Below, piece by piece: positions 33,040-42,029 of a stretch of DNA of 64,000 nucleotides (positions are counted from its first letter, which is position 1; the number at the start of each line of letters is the position of its first letter). The stretch lies in contig NZ_JAPTGB010000006.1 in NCBI RefSeq assembly GCF_026891975.1, positions 1 through 64,000 of the forward strand. The letters run 5' to 3'. Position numbers and translations under genes: made by a program. The notes beneath the pieces were generated by a model. That model was not told where the DNA came from and ran no database searches. It saw nothing but the letters and a program-made list of their open reading frames with translations. The stretch comes from Methanocorpusculum petauri (GTDB lineage Archaea; Halobacteriota; Methanomicrobia; Methanomicrobiales; Methanocorpusculaceae).

Positions 33040-34233
33040 TCATCCCCGATGCAGGAAGAGCATCGGGAATTTGACTACAAGCCACGGATTACTCTTCATC
33101 ATCGCCGTGAGGACGGACGGAATCGTCACCTCGTCCAGATGCAGATCCGGAACAGTCGCAATTACGGCGTTCAGCAGACAATCATCCATCCGGAAGAACA
33201 CATCTTTGATCAGATACGAGCGGGACAGGAACTTCCCCATACGGCTCTGGCGCCAGGTTCGTTCATAGACCGTCAGTGCCTGTCTGGAACAGTCTCCCGA
33301 AGCAACTGCATTCGCTGCTGTTTCACCGGCAAGACGCCCTGAATACAGTGCCTGATAGATTCCTCCTCCCGTAAAAGGATCAGAGAGCCGGGCGGCATCT
33401 CCGCAGATGATCAGATTGTCTGCAATAGTGGATTCAAGCGGTTTACAGGTGGAAACACCTCCTGCAATCAGTTCCGTGATTTTTCCGTCCGGAAAGTTCT
33501 TTTCCATAAACCGATCCAGATAATCCTTCGCCCGGTGACCATCACCGGACTTCGTTCCCGGGATGCCGATACCGATGTTTGCACAGCGCGGGCCTTTGGC
33601 AAATATCCAGATGTATCCGTGCGGGCAGTCTTCATTGCTCCAGTAAAAGACATTCGTCTCAGGTTCAATATCAATGTCGGTAACCAGATACTGCACACAG
33701 GAGTCAAGATCGGCGAGCGGGACGGTTGTATTGATCCCGGCAAGCTTTGCAAACTTCGACTCCACACCGTCGGCTGCAATCATCACGTTTCCACGAATTG
33801 TACGGGAAACCCCGTGCTGATGGATTATCACTCCCGCAAGCCGACCCTCTTCCTGGAAAGGAACAGCCCTTGCATGGACCAGAATATCCGCCCCTGATGC
33901 GGCTGCTTTCATTGCCAGATCGCGATCAAAGATTTTCCGATCCAGCGTGTAGCCGAGCACCTCATCACCGGTCTTTCCGGAAATTGTAAAAGTACTTTTG
34001 TCCGGTGCAATGAACCGGGCTTTTTTGATAACGGTAGAAACCCATTTCGGATCCGGATCCATGAACTCGGCAAGGTCTGCGGTTACAATGCCCTCGGCAC
34101 ACCGTACCGGAGCACCGATCGCAGGCCGCTTTTCAACCAGCAGAACCGAAGCACCGCGAGCGGCGGCGGCATGTGCTGCCATGGAACCTGCGGGTCCGGC
34201 GCCCACTACAATAACATCATACGCTTCTTTCAT
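33040..34233 (-). CDS. geranylgeranyl reductase family flavoprotein
   Basis: I choose ATG 34233 (M-K-E-A-Y-D), giving 397 residues. The FAD motif V-V-G-A-G-P-A-G-S is near residues 9-17, followed by [22 protein letters not shown] near 285 closes the FAD site. The family hydrogenates geranylgeranyl chains of archaeal membrane lipids. It is a tandem duplicate of the next gene (similar length and motif order, 19 bp apart). The substrate may therefore differ from its neighbour. Confidence 0.85.
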   Translation of the reverse strand: MKEAYDVIVVGAGPAGSMAAHAAAARGASVLLVEKRPAIGAPVRCAEGIVTADLAEFMDPDPKWVSTVIKKARFIAPDKSTFTISGKTGDEVLGYTLDRKIFDRDLAMKAAASGADILVHARAVPFQEEGRLAGVIIHQHGVSRTIRGNVMIAADGVESKFAKLAGINTTVPLADLDSCVQYLVTDIDIEPETNVFYWSNEDCPHGYIWIFAKGPRCANIGIGIPGTKSGDGHRAKDYLDRFMEKNFPDGKITELIAGGVSTCKPLESTIADNLIICGDAARLSDPFTGGGIYQALYSGRLAGETAANAVASGDCSRQALTVYERTWRQSRMGKFLSRSYLIKDVFFRMDDCLLNAVIATVPDLHLDEVTIPSVLTAMMKSNPWLVVKFPMLFLHRG

Positions 34234-34252
34234 CGTACCCGAAAAAAAGAAA

Positions 34253-35446
34253 TTAGAGTGCTTTGAGGAGATGCGGTAGTTCAAGAGCCAGCCAGGGATT
34301 TGCCTTGAAGATTGCAAGCACCAGTTTCCTCACACTCAGATCATCAATCTTGAGGTCTGACATGGAGTGAACAATTGAATTTAGCTTCTTGTCATCCATC
34401 TTGATGAACGACTCTTTTACCGCATAGTTGCGGGAAAGCGTCGTGCCGACCGGGCCGTTGCGCCAGGTCTTGTCATAGACCATCAGGGCTTTCTTTGACG
34501 TGTCACCGCTCTTAATCGCGGTTGCCGCAGTTTTACCGGCGAGATCGCCGGTGTACATCGCATTGTAGATGCCGCCGCCGGTGATCGGGTCGGAAATCCG
34601 TGCGGCATCCCCCACAATCAGCAGGTTGTCTGCAATGGTACATTCAAGCGGTTTGCAGACGGAAACCCCGCCCACCATAATCTCGGTGATCTTTGCGTTG
34701 GGGAATTCTTTTGCCATAAACCGGTCAAGGTAATCCTTTGCACGGTGACCTTCACCGGACTTTGTTCCGGCAATACCGATACCGATGTTTGCGCAGCGCG
34801 GACCTTTCGGGAAGATCCAGATGTATCCCCACGGACATGCCTCGTTGGAAACATAAAACACGTTTGCTTTCGGGTCAATATCGATGTCGTTGACAAGATA
34901 CTGGGCACAGGTTTCAAGCTCCCAGAGCGGAACGGTTGTATCAATTCCGGCCCACTTTGCAAACTTCGATTCCACACCGTCAGCTGCGATTACGACTTTT
35001 GCACGGACTTCGTAGGTTTTTCCATGCTGGTGAATGACGGCACCCTGGAGTTTGCCGTCGATCATGATTGGTGCGGATGCACGTGCATGCACCTGAATCT
35101 CCGCACCTGCTTCTGCGGCACGCCAGACAAGTTCACGATCAAACATCTTGCGGTCCAGAACGTATCCCACTTTTCCTCCGGCGGCCTCACCGTCAATGGT
35201 GAACCGGGTACCGTCCGGGCCGACAAGCACTGCACGTTCAATGTCGGTTGAGATCCATTTTGGATCTGCTTCGATAAACTCGGCAAGCGCACCTTTTCCA
35301 ATGCCTTCCGCACAGCGGACCGGGGCACCGATTGCAGGCCGTTTTTCGACCAGCAGAACCGAAAGACCGGCTTCAGCTGCTGCCTTTGCCGCAAGAGCTC
35401 CTCCCGGACCCCCTCCGACAACCAGAACGTCATAAGACTCCTTCAT
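34253..35446 (-). CDS. geranylgeranyl reductase family flavoprotein, paralogue
   Basis: I choose ATG 35446, because it overlaps the ferredoxin stop as ATGA, giving 397 residues. It has [12 protein letters not shown] for [20 protein letters not shown] and [15 protein letters not shown]. Translational coupling to a 2[4Fe-4S] ferredoxin indicates ferredoxin as electron donor, in line with archaeal digeranylgeranylglycerophospholipid reductases that need a specific ferredoxin. The tandem paralogue downstream probably shares the donor. Confidence 0.87.
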   Translation of the reverse strand: MKESYDVLVVGGGPGGALAAKAAAEAGLSVLLVEKRPAIGAPVRCAEGIGKGALAEFIEADPKWISTDIERAVLVGPDGTRFTIDGEAAGGKVGYVLDRKMFDRELVWRAAEAGAEIQVHARASAPIMIDGKLQGAVIHQHGKTYEVRAKVVIAADGVESKFAKWAGIDTTVPLWELETCAQYLVNDIDIDPKANVFYVSNEACPWGYIWIFPKGPRCANIGIGIAGTKSGEGHRAKDYLDRFMAKEFPNAKITEIMVGGVSVCKPLECTIADNLLIVGDAARISDPITGGGIYNAMYTGDLAGKTAATAIKSGDTSKKALMVYDKTWRNGPVGTTLSRNYAVKESFIKMDDKKLNSIVHSMSDLKIDDLSVRKLVLAIFKANPWLALELPHLLKAL

Positions 35447-35634
35447 TTCTCCACCCATTCAATAGCCCCGAGAGGACAGACGATCGAGCAGATTTTACAT
35501 TTGTCCTTGCAGGTCTCTGTATCAACAGTAAGATACGCGTCGATTAACTCAAGCGAACCCTGCGGGCAGACGGACACACATGCCCCGCAGTAGCCGCAAA
35601 CGTCTCTACGAATATTGATCATTGCAGTACTCAT
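35443..35634 (-). CDS. 2[4Fe-4S] ferredoxin linked to lipid reductases
   Basis: I choose ATG 35634 (M-S-T-A-M-I), giving 63 residues; M-I-N-I four codons later is possible. The first cluster motif is [12 protein letters not shown]. The second is altered, [13 protein letters not shown], with an extra residue between the first two cysteines. The stop overlaps the ATG of the lipid reductase gene. The most likely role is to supply electrons to the two downstream reductases. Confidence 0.88.
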   Translation of the reverse strand: MSTAMINIRRDVCGYCGACVSVCPQGSLELIDAYLTVDTETCKDKCKICSIVCPLGAIEWVEK

Positions 35635-35682
35635 TGGGGGGCGCAACGCATAAACTCTCTGGATGAGAGAAAGATAAGCAGT

Positions 35683-35778
35683 ATGGATGACGAAACACCA
35701 AAGCCCGGACTGATGTATATTGTGCTGATGATTGTTGCCATCGGCTGTGTCGTCTATGGCATATCACTGATGTTTTAA
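35683..35778 (+). CDS. tiny single-span membrane protein, 31 aa
   Basis: ATG 35683 opens M-D-D-E-T-P-K-P-G-L followed by one span (M-Y-I-V-L-M-I-V-A-I-G-C-V-V-Y-G-I) and stop at 35778. The A-x-G-C-V-V-Y-G-I segment resembles the I-G-C-I-I-Y-G-Y of the symporter small accessory protein at 49385. It lies divergent from the ferredoxin-reductase operon and convergent to the phosphate permease. Coding is plausible but rests only on the pattern and that resemblance. Confidence 0.45.
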   Translation: MDDETPKPGLMYIVLMIVAIGCVVYGISLMF

Positions 35779-35818
35779 CGAAACACAGCGGATTTTTCCC
35801 TCAGGAAAAGGATTCGGG

Positions 35819-37021
35819 TTAAAACCCGAACACCAAACGTGCAACAAGGTAGCAGATACCGGAGACCGCGGCAGCAGCGGGAATCGTCAGGATCCAGGCG
35901 GTAACCATCTGACGGACTGCGCCCCATCGCACAGCACCGGTTCCCCGCGTCACACCGGTTCCCATGATGGTTCCCGTTGCAACGTGGGTTGTTGAGACCG
36001 GGACACCGAACATGGTCATAAATGAGAGTACCATTCCGCCGGACATTGACGCGGAAAATCCCTGATAGGGGCGGATACGGGTAATACCCGAACCCATCTT
36101 TTTGATAACCTTCCAGCCGCCGGACAGGAGACCCAGGGCAATTGCAAGAGCCGATAGTAGAATTACCCACATTGGAAGCTCTGCATCAGCAGTTACAAAT
36201 CCCGCGGCTATCAGAATTGCAATGATGATACCCATTGCGTTCTGGGCATCATTTCCGCCGAGACTCATTGCCTGAAAACCCGAACCCACAATCTGTGCAC
36301 GCTGGAACCATTTGTTCATTTTCGTCGGGTGTTTGGCGCTTGCCATGACTTTGGTCAGGATGGTGGTGAAGATGTAGGAGACGATCAGACCAAGCATCGG
36401 CGAGACGCAGATAAAGAGTACGATGGCAAGCAGCCCATTAATGACGAACAGATCCAGAATCATCAGGAGGGGAATCGTTATAATCGCCCCTGCTGCTGCT
36501 CCGAGGATTGCATAAAACTTCAGGGAATCCTTGAAAATTACTGCAAAAACTGTCATGACAACTGCACCAAGGACTGCACCACAGGCAAGGTAGGCTATGG
36601 TCCATCCAAAAAGGTCCGGTGACGGCCAGAACACGGCAGAGATTCCGCCCGCGGCAAGACCTGCACCCATCAGGCCGCCGACAAGTGCGTGGGATGAGGA
36701 TACCGGAATGCCGTAGTGCGAACAGGCGTTCACCCACAGTACTGCGCCGATTAGTCCGATGAAAAGAAGTACCGGCGTGAAGATGCCGGGATCAACGATA
36801 CCTTTTCCAATGGTTTTTGCGACTGCGGTTGAGTAGACAAAGGGGCCTGCGAGGCAGCAGACAGATGCGATGAGAATTGCGGTACGGGGGGCAAGTGCTC
36901 TTGTTGCAATGACGGTTGCCACCGTGTTGGATGCGTCGTTTCTTCCGTTGGAAAAGTTGAACGCAAGCGCGATCACAATGCCTGCGATGATAATAATCGT
37001 GTTTGCGTCCATTGAACTCAC
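35819..37021 (-). CDS. pit: inorganic phosphate transporter, PiT family
   Basis: A 400-residue membrane protein with about ten spans. The two PiT signature repeats are F-N-F-S-N-G-R-N-D-A-S-N-T-V near 22 and S-L-G-G-N-D-A-Q-N-A-M-G near 255. It imports phosphate (often metal-phosphate) with a cation. Its ATG overlaps the stop of the DUF47 regulator gene by four bases, the usual archaeal and bacterial pairing. Confidence 0.93.
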   Translation of the reverse strand: MSSMDANTIIIIAGIVIALAFNFSNGRNDASNTVATVIATRALAPRTAILIASVCCLAGPFVYSTAVAKTIGKGIVDPGIFTPVLLFIGLIGAVLWVNACSHYGIPVSSSHALVGGLMGAGLAAGGISAVFWPSPDLFGWTIAYLACGAVLGAVVMTVFAVIFKDSLKFYAILGAAAGAIITIPLLMILDLFVINGLLAIVLFICVSPMLGLIVSYIFTTILTKVMASAKHPTKMNKWFQRAQIVGSGFQAMSLGGNDAQNAMGIIIAILIAAGFVTADAELPMWVILLSALAIALGLLSGGWKVIKKMGSGITRIRPYQGFSASMSGGMVLSFMTMFGVPVSTTHVATGTIMGTGVTRGTGAVRWGAVRQMVTAWILTIPAAAAVSGICYLVARLVFGF

Positions 37022-37647
37022 GTGTGGCGGATCAGAATTGCGGCAAACACGTCGGCCACATCTTCACATTTGTCGGTCGCGATTTCAAAGTGCTCGTATA
37101 TATCCTTGAACTTGATGATCTCGACAGGGTCTTTTGTTTTGAACAGACTGCGCAGGGCATTCGAAAGGATGTCGTCTCCCTGATTTTCCAGGCGGTTAAT
37201 CTCAATGCAGCATCCTTTGATCGTTTCGGGGTCGTTCAGTGTGCGAAGACCGGCAACACCGGTACGGATCTCTTCTGCCGCCTGACGGATTACTGAGGCG
37301 AATTCAACCATGAAGGAGTCAGGTTTTTCGATTTCGTAGATAAGGAGCATGTTGGTGCCCGAGTCGATGTAGTCGATCACATCGTCTAAGGCGGTAACCA
37401 GCCGGGAGATCTCTTCGGGTTCAATGGGCGTGATGAACGTCCGGTTCAGTTCGTCATAGGCCCGGTGCGCCATTGCGTCGCCGCGGTGTTCAAGATCCTT
37501 CATTTGCCGGTATTTTTCCTGAATATTGGTATAGTCGGCAAAGATATTCACTAATAAATCCGCTGCTTCACAGACGATCTCAGCCTGTTCCTCGAAGAGC
37601 TCAAAAAAGAATTTATCCTGTGGGACCACCCAGCTTTTCAACCCCAT
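37018..37647 (-). CDS. DUF47 PhoU-like phosphate transport regulator
   Basis: A 209-residue all-helical protein of the DUF47 (PhoU-related) family. It has F-F-E-L-F-E-E-Q-A near 13, D-L-E-H-R-G-D-A-M-A-H near 50 and A-L-D-D-V-I-D-Y-I-D near 85, plus a second E-x-x-x-D repeat (C-I-E-I-N-R-L-E-N-Q-G-D) near 150. These acidic motifs probably bind metal. It is the first gene of the operon with pit and should modulate phosphate uptake. Confidence 0.9.
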   Translation of the reverse strand: MGLKSWVVPQDKFFFELFEEQAEIVCEAADLLVNIFADYTNIQEKYRQMKDLEHRGDAMAHRAYDELNRTFITPIEPEEISRLVTALDDVIDYIDSGTNMLLIYEIEKPDSFMVEFASVIRQAAEEIRTGVAGLRTLNDPETIKGCCIEINRLENQGDDILSNALRSLFKTKDPVEIIKFKDIYEHFEIATDKCEDVADVFAAILIRHT

Positions 37648-37776
37648 CCTGTCGTAACCTCTCTACATGATACATAGTAAGGTATGTTACATGAATCTTT
37701 GCCTTTGCAGGGAGTATTTTCCGGAGCCGAATACTACTTATTCCACCTGCGATCTATATCTGACAGAACACAAGCC

Positions 37777-38382
37777 ATGCAGTATTTCCCTTACGGTACA
37801 ATTGAAACCGAGACTTTGAAAGCAGCAGATCCAACTCTTGGAGCTGCAATTGACCGGCTCGGACATCCCAACCGGCCTTTGATGCCGGATCTTTTTGCAG
37901 CCCTCGTCAACTGTGTGATCGCCCAGCAGATCTCAACCAAAGCAGCCGAGACGGTGCAGGGCCGGGTGGTTGACCGGTGCGGCGGGAGCGTAACCCCTGA
38001 GCAGATCGTCCGGTTTTCCGAAGAGGAGATTCAGTCACTTGGCATGTCACGGAGAAAAGCAGGATATATCCGGGGCATTGCTCTTGCGTTTGTTTCCGGA
38101 CAGATTGACGCTGAAAAACTGCGGGATGCGGAGGAGGATCGGATCATCAGGGAACTTACTGCGCTTCCGGGGATCGGTATCTGGACTGCCGAGATGCTGA
38201 TGCTTCATTCCCTGCAGCGTCCGGATATCTGCAGCTGGAATGATCTTGGTATCCGGCGGGGAATGATGCGGCTGTATGGAATGGAGACGATCTCAAAGGA
38301 TGAGTTCGAGGGTCTGCGCCGCCGTTACTCTCCCTACGGAAGTGTTGCTTCAATCTATCTCTGGGCACTCGCACATCTATAG
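37777..38382 (+). CDS. alkA: DNA-3-methyladenine glycosylase, HhH-GPD type
   Basis: I choose ATG 37777 (M-Q-Y-F-P-Y-G), giving 201 residues. The HhH-GPD pattern is clear: Q-Q-I-S-T-K-A-A-E-T, then the hairpin L-P-G-I-G-I-W-T-A-E-M-L and the catalytic aspartate in W-N-D-L-G-I-R-R-G. It excises alkylated bases. Its last codons (A-L-A-H-L-stop) lie within a 46-bp unit that is repeated in tandem just downstream. The upstream in-frame extension is probably non-coding leader. Confidence 0.88.
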   Translation: MQYFPYGTIETETLKAADPTLGAAIDRLGHPNRPLMPDLFAALVNCVIAQQISTKAAETVQGRVVDRCGGSVTPEQIVRFSEEEIQSLGMSRRKAGYIRGIALAFVSGQIDAEKLRDAEEDRIIRELTALPGIGIWTAEMLMLHSLQRPDICSWNDLGIRRGMMRLYGMETISKDEFEGLRRRYSPYGSVASIYLWALAHL

Positions 38383-38456
38383 CTGTGCTCAACTCCCCCG
38401 TGCAGGGGTCGCACTCGCACATCTATAGCTGTGCTCAACTCCCCCGTGCAGGGGTC
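38365..38456. repeat. perfect 46-bp tandem duplication at the 3' end of alkA
   Basis: Units 38365-38410 and 38411-38456 are identical over all 46 bases. Unit one includes the last codons and stop of alkA. Each unit holds a hairpin (CCCC-CGTGCA-GGGG). In the second copy an outer stem CTGTGC/GCACAG also forms (about 38429-38462). The arrangement suggests a recent duplication of a 3' end or terminator hairpin. Confidence 0.9.
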
Positions 38457-38544
38457 GCACAGAGTAGTGGCAGATTTCCCAAAACAACTATATTTTTTGG
38501 TCCTTTCATCCATTATTAATACTTCATCATCCTACCACTTACCC

Positions 38545-39009
38545 ATGAGACCTATGAGGCGGAAAGCGTCCCAACTCTCGGACGGAGATGCGCGGGACAT
38601 TCTGCAAAATGGTATCTGGGGAACGCTTGCAACGGCAGACAGCGACGGACAGCCCTATTCGGTCCCCATGAACTATGCGCTGCTTGGAAACACTCTGTAT
38701 CTTCACTCCGCAATGGAGGGACACAAAATCGACAACCTGCGCGAAAACCCGCTTGTATCTTTTTCAGTTGTCGCAACGGCTGAAGTTCTCCCCGAACGGT
38801 TTGACATGGCATACCGCTCTGCGGTGCTGTTTGGAACTGCCAGGATTGTAAACGAGGAAAAGGAAAAACAAACTGCCCTTGAAGCCCTGATGGAAAAATA
38901 TTCCCCGGCATTCCACGACAAGGCGATGGAATACATCAGCCGCAACACAGGCAGGACAACTGTTATTGCAGTTGAAATCAGTTGTCTTACCGCAAAGACA
39001 GGACAGTAA
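38545..39009 (+). CDS. pyridoxamine 5'-phosphate oxidase-like flavin-binding protein
   Basis: I choose ATG 38545 (M-R-P-M-R-R-K-A), giving 154 residues. It matches the split-barrel NimA-type group: G-T-L-A-T-A-D-S-D-G-Q-P-Y-S-V-P near 25-40, Y-L-H-S-A-M-E-G-H-K near 58 and V-S-F-S-V-V near 78. Such proteins bind FMN, F420 or haem; the cofactor here is unknown. The flavoprotein gene starts one base after its stop, so the two probably act together. Confidence 0.82.
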   Translation: MRPMRRKASQLSDGDARDILQNGIWGTLATADSDGQPYSVPMNYALLGNTLYLHSAMEGHKIDNLRENPLVSFSVVATAEVLPERFDMAYRSAVLFGTARIVNEEKEKQTALEALMEKYSPAFHDKAMEYISRNTGRTTVIAVEISCLTAKTGQ

Positions 39010-39010
39010 A

Positions 39011-40054
39011 ATGTATGATGTGGTCATTTCGGGAGCCGGACCGGCAGGCTGCATCACCGCAAAACTCCTTGCAGATTCAGGATACTCGGTTCTGATCGCA
39101 GATAAAACGGCAATGCCCAGAACGAAATCCTGTTCCGGCATCCTGATCCAAAAATCCGTCGGTATTCTTGAACACACCTTCGGAAAGATTCCGCATGCCG
39201 TGTATGCCGAACCGCATCTGAACAAAGGCATGATCCTCAACACCGATACCGGCATGAAAGTCCCGATTGAGGGACTTTGTCTCAGTATCTGGCGCAGTCT
39301 CCTTGACTACTGGATGATAATGGAAGTGGTCGATGCCGGTGCGGTGTTTCTTGAAGAAACACCTGTCACAGGATTTACTGAGAAAAAAGATCACGTTGTG
39401 GTCCGGCTTGGCGGGAAATCAGCTTCCGGAATATCGGCAAGAGTTCTTGCCGGATGTGACGGACCTGCCGGAACTATCCGGAGGAAACTCCGGAAGAAAC
39501 CAGGGGACTGCATCACTACCTACCAGATTTATTTCAAAGGGGAAGTTGATCTCGATCCCGCGTACTTCCATACATTTCTTCAGCCTGAACTTTCCGATTA
39601 TGATGCATGGTGTACAGTCAAAGATGATTACATCATCACCGGCGTCGGTGTTTATCATGCTTCGGATGCAGACAGATATCAGAAAAAATTTCTTGCGTAC
39701 CTTGCGGAAAATCACCATGCACGATTCTCCGCACCTGAGTTTGAAGAGCGGTGGCTGCTCCCCCACATAACACCGGAAAACCCGGTGGACAAAGGAGAAG
39801 GAAGAATTTTTCTTGCGGGGGATGCGGCAAATCTTCTCAATCCATTGGGTGAGGGAATCTCCGGTGCTCTGGTAAGCGGCAGTGCATTTGCTGATGCGTT
39901 CAGGTGTGCCGCGGGTCCGACGGAAAATCCCGACCTCGTCCGGCTTCGTGCCGGTTATGAAACCAATCTCTCCCATACCATTGAACACATGCACCGGCAG
40001 TGGAGGTTCCTTGCCGAAATATCACCAAAGTTTGCCCATCTGAGAGATATCTAA
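39011..40054 (+). CDS. geranylgeranyl-reductase-like FAD oxidoreductase
   Basis: ATG 39011 gives 347 residues. The FAD motif I-S-G-A-G-P-A-G-C is near residues 6-14, with C-S-G-I-L-I near 42, V-L-A-G-C-D-G-P near 150 and G-D-A-A-N-L-L-N-P-L-G-E-G-I near 275. It is a third, more distant member of the lipid-reductase-like group in this window and lacks the R-C-A-E-G-I motif of the tandem pair. Coupling to a split-barrel flavin protein suggests a small redox pair; the substrate is unknown. Confidence 0.8.
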   Translation: MYDVVISGAGPAGCITAKLLADSGYSVLIADKTAMPRTKSCSGILIQKSVGILEHTFGKIPHAVYAEPHLNKGMILNTDTGMKVPIEGLCLSIWRSLLDYWMIMEVVDAGAVFLEETPVTGFTEKKDHVVVRLGGKSASGISARVLAGCDGPAGTIRRKLRKKPGDCITTYQIYFKGEVDLDPAYFHTFLQPELSDYDAWCTVKDDYIITGVGVYHASDADRYQKKFLAYLAENHHARFSAPEFEERWLLPHITPENPVDKGEGRIFLAGDAANLLNPLGEGISGALVSGSAFADAFRCAAGPTENPDLVRLRAGYETNLSHTIEHMHRQWRFLAEISPKFAHLRDI

Positions 40055-40079
40055 AAAAATTTCAGGACAAATACTCTGT

Positions 40080-40568
40080 ATGGATTCGTTGCATCTGCGA
40101 TTTGCAGTTCCACATGATGTTCCCCGGATACTGGGATTCATCCATGAACTTGCTGAGTATGAACATATGGAGAGTGAGGTTGTGGCAACTGAGGAGCTTC
40201 TTCATGAATGGCTGTTCGTCAAACAGAGGGCAGAGGTTCTGATAGGCGAGAGTGAGGGAACGGCAGTCGGGTTTGCACTGTTTTTCCATAACTTTTCCAC
40301 ATTTCTCGGGCGTGCGGGAATATATCTGGAGGATTTGTATGTGAAACCGGAGTTCCGCGGACGCGGGTTTGGGAAAGCGTTTCTTGCACGGCTTGCCGCA
40401 ATTGCGATGGAGCGCGGTTGCGGCAGGCTTGAATGGTGGTGTCTGGACTGGAACCGCCCGAGCATCGATTTTTACCTTTCACTCGGTGCCGTACCGATGA
40501 GCGACTGGACGGTGTACCGTGTCTGCGGCAGTACGCTGGCAGAGCTGGCAGAAATGGATCGGCAGTAA
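40080..40568 (+). CDS. GNAT-family acetyltransferase
   Basis: A 162-residue GNAT enzyme. The acetyl-CoA loop is V-K-P-E-F-R-G-R-G-F-G-K-A-F-L near 90-105, preceded by Y-L-E-D-L-Y. The C-terminal W-N-R-P-S-I-D-F-Y-L-S-L-G-A resembles diamine/spermidine acetyltransferase-like members. The acceptor is not known. It starts 25 bp after the flavoprotein gene and could share its transcript. Confidence 0.88.
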   Translation: MDSLHLRFAVPHDVPRILGFIHELAEYEHMESEVVATEELLHEWLFVKQRAEVLIGESEGTAVGFALFFHNFSTFLGRAGIYLEDLYVKPEFRGRGFGKAFLARLAAIAMERGCGRLEWWCLDWNRPSIDFYLSLGAVPMSDWTVYRVCGSTLAELAEMDRQ

Positions 40569-40594
40569 CCTGACAGGGAGGAGAAGCCACGTCG

Positions 40595-40616
40595 TCTTTA
40601 TAGTCTTGCAAGACTA
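40595..40616 (+). promoter_or_regulatory. fae-hps promoter with 16-bp palindrome
   Basis: A TATA-like TCTTTATAG begins at 40595. It runs directly into the perfect palindrome TAGTCTTG-CAAGACTA at 40601-40616, which lies between TATA and the expected transcript start near 40625. The position is that of a repressor operator. Confidence 0.6.
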
Positions 40617-40637
40617 ACGGTACTGCAGAGATTTTCT

Positions 40638-41849
40638 ATGTTTTTGATTGGTGAAGCACTCGTTGGCGATGGAGCAGAACTTGCTCACATCGATCTTATG
40701 ATCGGCGACAAGATGGGACCGGTCGGAACCGCTTTTGCAAACGGCCTGACCCAGCTTTCCGCCGGACACACCCCGCTGCTTGGCGTTATCCGCCCGAACC
40801 TTCTGCCAAAACCGGCAGTCCTGATCGTTCCGAAGGTTACGCTGAAGCACACGGAACAGGTAACCCAGATCTTCGGCCCTGCACAGGCCGCAGTCTCCAA
40901 GGCGGTTGCTGATGTACTGGAAGACGGCGTTTTTACCGGTATGGATGTTGATGATGTGGTAATTGTTGCAAGCGTTTTCATCTCTCCGGAGGCAGAGGAT
41001 TTCAACAAGCTCTACCGCTTCAACTACGGAGCAACCCGCCTTGCACTTTCCCGTGCGCTTGACAAGTTCCCGGACACCGCGACCGTTCTCAAGGAGAAGG
41101 ACCGGGCAGCCCACGGTGTTATGGGATTCAAGGTTCAGCGGCTCTGGAACCCGCCGTATCTGCAGGTTGCGATGGATCTTGTCGATATGAGACAGGTGGA
41201 GCGTGTGCTGCGTGAGGTTCCGCAGAATGATCATGTCATCTTTGAGGCGGGAACGCCGCTCATCAAACAGTTCGGGTTACACGTTATCGGCGAGATCCGC
41301 AAGATCCGCCCGAACTGCTTCATTGTTGCAGATTTAAAGACGCTGGACACCGGCAACCTTGAGGCACGCATGGTCTCCAATGCCGGCGGCGATGCAGCAG
41401 TTGTCTCCGGTCTTGCACCGGTTGAGACGATTGCAGCGTTCATCAAGGAAGCAAAGAAGTGCGGAATCTATGCAATCATCGATATGCTCAATGTTGCAGA
41501 ACCGGCAAAACTGATCGAGAACCTTGCAAAGATGGGCGGTGCTGCTCTCCTCCCGCAGTATGTCGAGATGCACCGCGCAATCGACAAGGAGGCAAGCGGT
41601 GAGTACAGCTGGGGCGACATTAAGAAGATCAAGGCAGTTGCCGCAAAGTACAATGCAAAGATTCTGGTTGCAACCGCCGGCGGTATCCGCGTGCCGGTTG
41701 TCAAGAAGGCTATTGCAGCAGGTGCGGATGTTGTGGTGGTCGGTCGCGCCATCACTGCAAGCAAAGACATCAAGAACGCGGCAGAGGCCTTCCTTGCAGA
41801 GCTTGACTCCGAAGAGATCGATCAGTTCCGTGTGATGACGGATTTCTGA
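40638..41849 (+). CDS. fae-hps: formaldehyde-activating enzyme / 3-hexulose-6-phosphate synthase fusion
   Basis: A 403-residue fusion. Residues 1-160 are Fae (I-G-E-A-L-V-G-D-G-A-E-L-A-H-I-D-L start, catalytic His probably H17), which joins formaldehyde to tetrahydromethanopterin. Residues 165-403 are Hps (V-A-M-D-L near 176, V-A-D-L-K-T near 228, A-G-G-I-R-V-P near 350), the TIM-barrel enzyme of the ribulose monophosphate route. In archaea this fusion supplies ribulose-5-phosphate by running Hps in reverse and capturing the released formaldehyde. Codon use here favours GCA/GCC, unlike the GCG-rich genes further right, consistent with high expression. Confidence 0.95.
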   Translation: MFLIGEALVGDGAELAHIDLMIGDKMGPVGTAFANGLTQLSAGHTPLLGVIRPNLLPKPAVLIVPKVTLKHTEQVTQIFGPAQAAVSKAVADVLEDGVFTGMDVDDVVIVASVFISPEAEDFNKLYRFNYGATRLALSRALDKFPDTATVLKEKDRAAHGVMGFKVQRLWNPPYLQVAMDLVDMRQVERVLREVPQNDHVIFEAGTPLIKQFGLHVIGEIRKIRPNCFIVADLKTLDTGNLEARMVSNAGGDAAVVSGLAPVETIAAFIKEAKKCGIYAIIDMLNVAEPAKLIENLAKMGGAALLPQYVEMHRAIDKEASGEYSWGDIKKIKAVAAKYNAKILVATAGGIRVPVVKKAIAAGADVVVVGRAITASKDIKNAAEAFLAELDSEEIDQFRVMTDF

Positions 41850-41987
41850 GCTGATTACATTTTTTTTCTTTTTTTGTTCTGCCAAAAAACGATACTTTAA
41901 GAGTTCTCCCGCCCAATAATCACAGTGTGAATTTGCAGTCGCGAATGTGATATGACGTGCAATGTTTCGGAATGAGGTTTTTTCAGA

Positions 41988-42029
41988 ATGTGCTCAATGA
42001 ATAACAGTACCTCCTGCGGGGAGAAATAA
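41988..42029 (+). other. possible 13-codon leader frame ahead of metX
   Basis: ATG at 41988 opens M-C-S-M-N-N-S-T-S-C-G-E-K and stops at TAA 42027-42029, which overlaps the metX ATG. It carries two Met and two Cys, and its GGGGAG doubles as the metX ribosome-binding site. It could be a coupling leader peptide or chance. Confidence 0.2.
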
